Of a stretch of DNA of 5,133 bases, positions 5,098 through 5,133 are shown piece after piece. The notes below the pieces were generated by a model. That model made no database searches. It was not told where the DNA came from and saw nothing but the letters and a program-made list of their open reading frames with translations. Position numbers and translations under genes: made by a program. The first letter of the stretch is position 1; each line of letters starts with the position of its first letter. This DNA is from Gammaproteobacteria bacterium (GTDB lineage: Bacteria > Pseudomonadota > Gammaproteobacteria > JAPPPA01). The DNA is taken from positions 1 through 5,133 of the forward strand of contig JAPPPA010000137.1 in the NCBI GenBank assembly GCA_028817755.1. The letters run 5' to 3'.

Positions 5098-5133
5098 AGA
5101 TGGGTGCCATAAAAACGAAGGCGAAGCATAGGT

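Noticed and set aside
5085..5129. 15-residue N-terminal extension of sodB starting at 5129
   Set aside because: The family begins at MAHTLPELPY and a good GGAGA site precedes ATG 5084. The upstream residues resemble no targeting signal.

Overview
The window reads as chromosomal DNA from a Gram-negative gammaproteobacterium of roughly even GC content. A marine Cellvibrionales-like or related lineage is my guess from the protein style (for example the ArgD start MTHLMNNYG and a 305-residue anabolic ArgF), not something the sequence proves. The identifiable genes are core metabolism and housekeeping. I see no transposase, phage or CRISPR gene.

Layout. At the left edge are two plus-strand genes of unknown function, 9 nt apart: the C-terminal part of an alpha-helical repeat-like protein (to 416) and a small multi-pass membrane protein (426-848, TTG start). 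They converge on a minus-strand block that reads, in transcription order from the right: sodB (4506-5084, iron superoxide dismutase), argD (3239-4411, acetylornithine aminotransferase), argF (2317-3234, ornithine carbamoyltransferase) and an rlmI-type 23S rRNA methyltransferase (859-2037). argD and argF are 4 nt apart and clearly co-transcribed. They supply two steps of arginine synthesis: N-acetylornithine formation, and citrulline from ornithine. A strong intrinsic terminator lies between sodB and argD, so sodB is probably its own unit. This leaves almost no room for a separate argD promoter.

The most unusual part is the 279-nt gap between argF and rlmI. Positions 2053-2317 hold three sets of inverted repeats, which by hand pairing form a compact three-way junction. 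A 24-bp closing stem (2053-2076 with 2294-2317) encloses a 20-bp stem (2084-2103 with 2161-2180, capped by another hairpin) and a 16-bp stem with one bulged base (2187-2202 with 2271-2287). Every internal non-Watson-Crick pair in these stems is G-T when read on the plus strand. This hints at a folded plus-strand RNA opposite to all flanking genes. A folded DNA element of the MITE kind is the main alternative. I do not recognise the element as a known family and regard it as the best candidate here for something undescribed.
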